Shown here one piece after another: positions 60,751 to 64,000 of a stretch of DNA of 64,000 bases. The notes below the pieces were generated by a model that did no database searches, was not told the DNA's origin, and was given only the letters and a program-made list of their open reading frames with translations. Every line of letters starts with the position of its first letter. The stretch's first letter is position 1. Source of the stretch: Chlorogloeopsis fritschii. Lineage in GTDB: Bacteria > Cyanobacteriota > Cyanobacteriia > Cyanobacteriales > Nostocaceae. The stretch lies in assembly GCF_043099315.1 (NCBI RefSeq), contig NZ_CP170746.1. One strand, written 5' to 3'. A program made the position numbers and the translations under genes.

Positions 60751-61490
60751 ATGTCAGAAAATCCTGGGCTAGGAGAGCAGGCGCTAAATAAAGCCGCAGA
60801 GTAGGCTTATCTAGCCAATTAGATGAAGTAGAAAATTTAGATGTAAATATCCAAGCTGAACCTTTAAATCTAGTTCAGGGGCAGGTAGAGGCAGTTTCTA
60901 TTGAAGGTGAAGGTTTGGTAATGCAGCAGGATCTGCGCATGGAAGAACTAGATATGGATATTGATAGTGTTGCTATCAATCCTCTCAGTGCAGCTTTTGG
61001 CAAAATTGAACTAACCAAACCTACCCAAGGTAAGGCACGGGTAGTTTTAACCGAAGCAGATATCAACCGTGCTTTCAACTCCGAGTATGTCCGTTCTCAA
61101 CTGCAAACTCAGAAAATTCATGTTAATGGCAAATTAACAACATTTGTCCCTCAAAATGTAGAATTTCGCCTACCTGGAGAAGATAAAGTAGCATTGGACG
61201 CTACCTTACTTTTACAAGAAAGCCAAGAAACGCAAAAAGTCGCATTTTCAGCAGTACCGCGTGTTAATGACAGTGGGCAAACAGTGACTTTAGAAAATGT
61301 CGAATATGGTGAAAATCAGGAAACATCTCCAGAACTGACAAAAGCTTTGGTAGATGCTACCAGCGAAATTTTGGATTTGAGAAACTTCGATTTAGAAGGC
61401 ATGACTTTACGGGTTAAAAATTTAGAGGTGGAAGTAGGCAAACTCATACTGCAAGCCGAAGCTTATGTTGAGCAAATCCCTACGGCATAA
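60751..61490 (+). pseudogene. DUF2993 (LmeA-like) lipid-binding protein, frameshifted near its start
   Basis: The ATG at 60751 (MSENPGLGEQALNKAAE) reaches a stop at 60802-60804. One missing A in GCAGAG-TAGGC restores the expected IGLSSQLDEVENLDV reading that joins the clean downstream frame (VAINPLSAAFGKIELTKPTQG, DATLLLQESQETQKVAFS, LRNFDLEGMTLRVKNLEVE). The family binds lipids and lies close to the inner membrane in actinobacteria; function in cyanobacteria is unknown. An ATG at 60921 in the clean frame could allow a shortened product. Cause: pseudogene or sequencing error. Confidence 0.8.
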
Positions 61491-61580
61491 TGTACAGATT
61501 TGTTTACTTTGGTGCAATTAGTGACACCAATTTACGGATAAATTTTTGAAGTCCTTTATTACTCGGAGTCTAGAGAAATT

Positions 61581-62123
61581 ATGGAAACTCAAGAAAGAAA
61601 TACTACACCTTATCCCAATATTCCTGCTTTTTTAGAAAGTGATGATAGAGAATTTCGTGATACTGGTGTACCTAGTACTGTTGCGATCGCAGGGCATCCT
61701 ATCCACCCCATTCTTGTTCAATTCCCAATAGCATTCCTTGTTGGAGCGCTGTTAAGCGATGTTGCCTTCTGGTTAACTGATGACACTTTCTGGGCACGAG
61801 CCTCTTATTGGCTTATACTCGGCGGCTTGGTAGGCGGTATCGCAGCAGCTCTAACTGGTATTCTCGACTTTTTGAGAATAGGAAGAGTTCGCAAACGCAC
61901 TGCTGGCTGGGCACACTTAATTTTAAACGTAAGTGCCCTAGTGCTGACAATTATTAACTTGGTATTGCGCTGGGATAATCCAGTTATGCCCATCCTACCT
62001 TGGGGACTTGTACTCTCAGTTATCGTAGCCTCGCTTCTCGGTGTATCTGGATGGTATGGTGGCGAATTGGTTTATAGGCATAAAATTTCTGTCATTGGCA
62101 ACGGTAGACCAGATAGTCCTTAA
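61581..62123 (+). CDS. DUF2231 domain membrane protein
   Basis: A 180-residue protein. The DUF2231 signature GHPIHPILVQFPIAFLVGALLSD starts a four-helix membrane domain (LILGGLVGGIAAALTGILDFL, LILNVSALVLTIINLVL, WGLVLSVIVASLLGVSGWYGG). The His and Pro in HPIHP and the tail Y-G-G-E-L-V-Y are conserved. The family has no firmly known function; a haem or redox role has been proposed. It follows the broken DUF2993 gene by 90 bp and may be cotranscribed. Confidence 0.88.
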   Translation: METQERNTTPYPNIPAFLESDDREFRDTGVPSTVAIAGHPIHPILVQFPIAFLVGALLSDVAFWLTDDTFWARASYWLILGGLVGGIAAALTGILDFLRIGRVRKRTAGWAHLILNVSALVLTIINLVLRWDNPVMPILPWGLVLSVIVASLLGVSGWYGGELVYRHKISVIGNGRPDSP

Positions 62124-62476
62124 AGACAAGGGGACACGGAGACAAGGAGGCAAGGAGAGAAGACGTGAGTCGCGATCCTTCCCCTTGTCCCCCTATCCTC
62201 TTTCTTTGCGTCACCCTCCGGGTACTCTACGAGAAGACGCCCTCTGGGCGTCTACACCAGTCGCCCCAAGTCTAAGTTCTACCCCTTCAGGGAAGGCTTC
62301 GCCAGCGGATATGCTTTGCGAACGCCGCAAAGCGGTTCAACCCAAGGTGCTGGTTCACCGCATTTCAATGTCTCCGCGTCTTCCTCTCCTTGTAGTCTGG
62401 GTAGTTTATATGCCATCTTGTACCTACTACCTCATCTCTTTTCTATTACCATGCTGGTGTTAAAGAAAACACAAAA
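62124..62476. repeat. Intergenic stretch rich in nested palindromic repeats
   Basis: About 350 bases between the DUF2231 and DUF167 genes. It contains GACGCCC-tc-TGGGCGTC (62236-62252), CTTCAGGGAAGGCTTCGCCAG-type sequence (62284-62307) and AACGCCGCAAAGCGGTTC. These are typical of repetitive Nostoc spacers. Two overlapping frames here show no protein family features. No clear promoter. Confidence 0.55.
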
Positions 62477-62650
62477 TGTATTTATATTCTCCTCTCCCTG
62501 CTCATCGTTGTCACGATGGGCTTTTTCTTCAGGTACTACAATGGCCCAGCCAATCACTGGTTTAATGATTACGGAGCCGCTGTATTTTACACAAAGAAGT
62601 TATGCACAAAAAAGTCAAAGTTAAGCCAAATTCCAGAATTCAAAAAATCG
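62477..62650 (+). pseudogene. Truncated second DUF2809 gene fused before DUF167
   Basis: The frame from 62477 reads IYILLSLLIVVTMGFFFRYY then NGPANHWFNDYGAAVFYTKKL, which is the first helix and loop of the DUF2809 family (compare HYRNSTWWLNQEVGGIFYQ in the intact gene at 4018). After AVFY it runs without homology into the DUF167 gene. So the rest of the gene is missing and the remnant has no clear start. It probably arose from a deletion next to DUF167. Confidence 0.6.
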
Positions 62651-62823
62651 AGGAGGAAGCCGACGGCAGTTTGACTGTACATCTAAAATCTCCCCCTATA
62701 GATGGTAAGGCTAATCAAGAGTTAATTAAAGTTTTGGCAGAGAAATTTAATGTGCCAAAAAATAGCATCATAATTAAATCTGGTTTTAATTCCCGGCAAA
62801 AGTTAATTGAAATTAATCCATAA
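62602..62823 (+). CDS. DUF167/YggU family protein
   Basis: A 73-residue alpha/beta protein of unknown function. Characteristic motifs are VKVKPNSRIQKIEEEADGSLTVHLKSPPIDGKANQELIKVLAEKF and SIIIKSGFNSRQKLIEI. The fold is known from E. coli YggU. The upstream DUF2809 relic joins it, so the former promoter may be altered. No ribosome site is obvious at the ATG. A strong terminator follows at 62968. Confidence 0.88.
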   Translation: MHKKVKVKPNSRIQKIEEEADGSLTVHLKSPPIDGKANQELIKVLAEKFNVPKNSIIIKSGFNSRQKLIEINP

Positions 62824-62967
62824 ATATTGTAACTCTAAAAGATTCATTAGCCAAAATCTCTAGGAGTTAATGGTTAATGACTAATGGTTAATTGTCTTTG
62901 ACCACTTAATCAAATTCTCCGCTAGAACCTAGAGTATATATTAATTACTATCTCCTACTTCAACAAA

Positions 62968-63006
62968 AACTCGTTTCCTTACATAATCAGGAAACGAGTT
63001 TTTTAT
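62968..63006. terminator. Bidirectional rho-independent terminator
   Basis: AACTCGTTTCCT (62968-62979) and AGGAAACGAGTT (62989-63000) form a 12-bp perfect stem with a 9-base loop, followed by TTTTAT on the plus strand and AAAAC on the left, i.e. T-run for the minus strand. It lies between the convergent DUF167 and GST genes and can end both. Confidence 0.85.
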
Positions 63007-63017
63007 ATTTATATGTG

Positions 63018-63644
63018 TTAAATACAATACTTAGATTCTTCAGTAATGCTAATATATTCCGGTTGTGCTTTTACTCTTTCAATCCAAGCTTGAATAGCAG
63101 GAAATTGTGTCAAATCAAACCCGCCTTCATCCGCTACATGAGTATACGCAAATAAGGCAATGTCTGCGATTGTATAACGTTCTCCAACAAAAAAATTATG
63201 AGTCTGCAAATAGCTTTCCATCAAGCTAAGTGCTGCATAACCAGATTTATGTTTTTGCTCTATTGCTTCTTTATATTGATCGCCTTTACCTAGTATACTG
63301 ATCAAGAATCTGGATGTAGCAATAAAAGGCTCATGGCTGTTCTGTTCAAAGAATAACCACTGCAGCACTTGTGCTCGTAACAAGCGGTCATAAGGTAAAA
63401 ATTCTGTCCCTTCACTTAGATAAATTAAGATGGCATTGGATTCTGCCAAGTATTTACCTGGTTCAATTTCTAACAACGGAATTTTTCCAGCTGGATTTTT
63501 GCTTAAAAATTCAGGCGTTCTAGACTCGCCTTTTAAGATATTAACCTCTACCCTCTCAAATGGCATACCAATTTGCGATAATAAAAGACGTATCTTGTAG
63601 CCATTACCTGAAGGTAAAAAATCGTACAAACGCAGCGTTTCCAT
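63018..63644 (-). CDS. Glutathione S-transferase family protein
   Basis: About 208 residues. The thioredoxin-like N-terminal domain (LRLYDFLPSGNGYKIRLLLSQIG, NPAGKIPLLEIEPGKYLAESNAILIYL, with the ES glutathione-binding motif) is followed by a helical C-domain (FVGERYTIADIALFAYTHVA). Conjugates or reduces substrates using glutathione; likely in oxidative stress. The ATG at 63644 (METLRL) is preferred over one 18 codons upstream. Convergent with DUF167, and divergent from the next gene. Confidence 0.9.
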   Translation of the reverse strand: METLRLYDFLPSGNGYKIRLLLSQIGMPFERVEVNILKGESRTPEFLSKNPAGKIPLLEIEPGKYLAESNAILIYLSEGTEFLPYDRLLRAQVLQWLFFEQNSHEPFIATSRFLISILGKGDQYKEAIEQKHKSGYAALSLMESYLQTHNFFVGERYTIADIALFAYTHVADEGGFDLTQFPAIQAWIERVKAQPEYISITEESKYCI

Positions 63645-63847
63645 GCCTATAAATTTTGAGGTTAAGGTTGAAATTAAACATAATGAATTAACATACAATA
63701 GATTTACAAAAAAACAAATAAAGAGAAGAAAAATTTTAGAAATGCTGTTTTTAACTGCACTAATAAAATCTCTAAAAAGTAAATTGATGAAAGTATTATT
63801 TTTAGCATTGATAAGTTTAATATCGCAATTGGTAGAGTATAAAAATC

Positions 63848-64000
63848 ATGTGTGGAAGATTTACTTTAAGCGTTATTCCAGAGGTTTTAGCCCAAGCTTT
63901 CCAGATTGAACACGTTCCAGACATAGAGCCGCAATATAACATTGCACCTACGCAAATGGTGTGGACAGTTATATATAACTCCCAGAGTCACAAGCGTGAA
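63848..64000 (+). CDS. SOS-response-associated peptidase (SRAP/YedK), 5' part
   Basis: The first 51 codons of a SRAP protein, cut by the window end. It opens with MCGRFTL, whose Cys2 is the nucleophile that forms a covalent DNA-protein crosslink at abasic sites in single-stranded DNA, and continues PEVLAQAFQIEHVPDIEPQYNIAPTQ, with the conserved N(I)APTQ motif. It protects abasic sites at forks. A longer overlapping frame in another phase has no family features. Confidence 0.92.
   Translation, partial: MCGRFTLSVIPEVLAQAFQIEHVPDIEPQYNIAPTQMVWTVIYNSQSHKRE

Noticed and set aside
62041..62463. A 140-codon plus-strand frame after the DUF2231 gene
   Set aside because: It overlaps the end of DUF2231 and runs through repeats; composition and content do not match a protein.
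63643..63909. An 88-codon frame at the end of the window
   Set aside because: The real gene here is the SRAP protein starting at 63848 in another frame (MCGRFTL).
1..64000. CRISPR arrays, tRNA, rRNA or tmRNA genes
   Set aside because: No regularly spaced direct repeats and no T-loop or cloverleaf patterns were recognised on reading both strands.

Overview
The window is a stretch of chromosome from a filamentous, probably heterocyst-forming (Nostocales-type) cyanobacterium. Indications are the very frequent GCGATCGC (HIP1) octamers, short tandem heptamer repeats such as TAGTCCC, many dispersed palindromic repeats between genes, and genes typical of the group (CoaR, FHA-GAF-GGDEF-EAL proteins, MerR fused to precorrin isomerase, DUF3611, PGM1-type ATP-grasp, Zn-ribbon Ser/Thr kinase). 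No rRNA, tRNA or CRISPR array was seen.

Layout. 0-10 kb: the 3' end of a thioester reductase, a Uma2 nuclease, argS, a DUF2809 membrane protein, a carotenoid oxygenase, an alkaline-phosphatase-like lipoprotein and a NACHT STAND ATPase resembling anti-phage bNACHT proteins. 10-15 kb: a zinc locus. A WD40 gene sits behind a Zur-type box and a 27-codon relic of a CobW GTPase, followed by znuB-znuC divergent from znuA around a second Zur-type box. 15-24 kb: aspartyl protease, CbbX-like AAA ATPase, site-2 protease, flavoprotein, rubredoxin, and a large cyclic-di-GMP protein. 24-30 kb: a stand-alone TnpB element, an orphan cobalt sensor (coaR, with its C-terminal Cys-His-Cys), a SanA/YdcF protein, and a REP-type tyrosine transposase surrounded by its likely REP palindromes. 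30-40 kb: gatD and murT (peptidoglycan amidation) separated by an opposite-strand gene, two genes of a branched-chain/neutral amino-acid ABC transporter, a hybrid kinase, and an FAD-domain-only photolyase relative.

40-47 kb is the most mosaic part. Two toxin-antitoxin pairs lie tail to tail, one with a shortened toxin. Next come a class D beta-lactamase and an HNH nuclease separated by an 88-bp structure built like a degenerate integron attC site, then a frameshifted gene remnant, an aldo/keto reductase, a frameshifted AraC regulator, and a 42-bp minisatellite that stays open as a heptad-like protein. 47-64 kb holds housekeeping and stress genes (mgtE, SDR, PGM1-type ligase, kinase, hemerythrin protein, GST, SRAP), with frameshifts in an M20 amidohydrolase and a DUF2993 gene and a truncated second DUF2809 gene.

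Several otherwise well-conserved genes are broken by single-base or small indels (AraC, M20, DUF2993, the zinc-finger remnant). This could be genuine decay or uncorrected sequencing error; the reads would decide. The strongest candidates for new biology are the REP-transposase neighbourhood, the attC-like cassette boundary, the NACHT protein, and three separate families of hairpin repeats.
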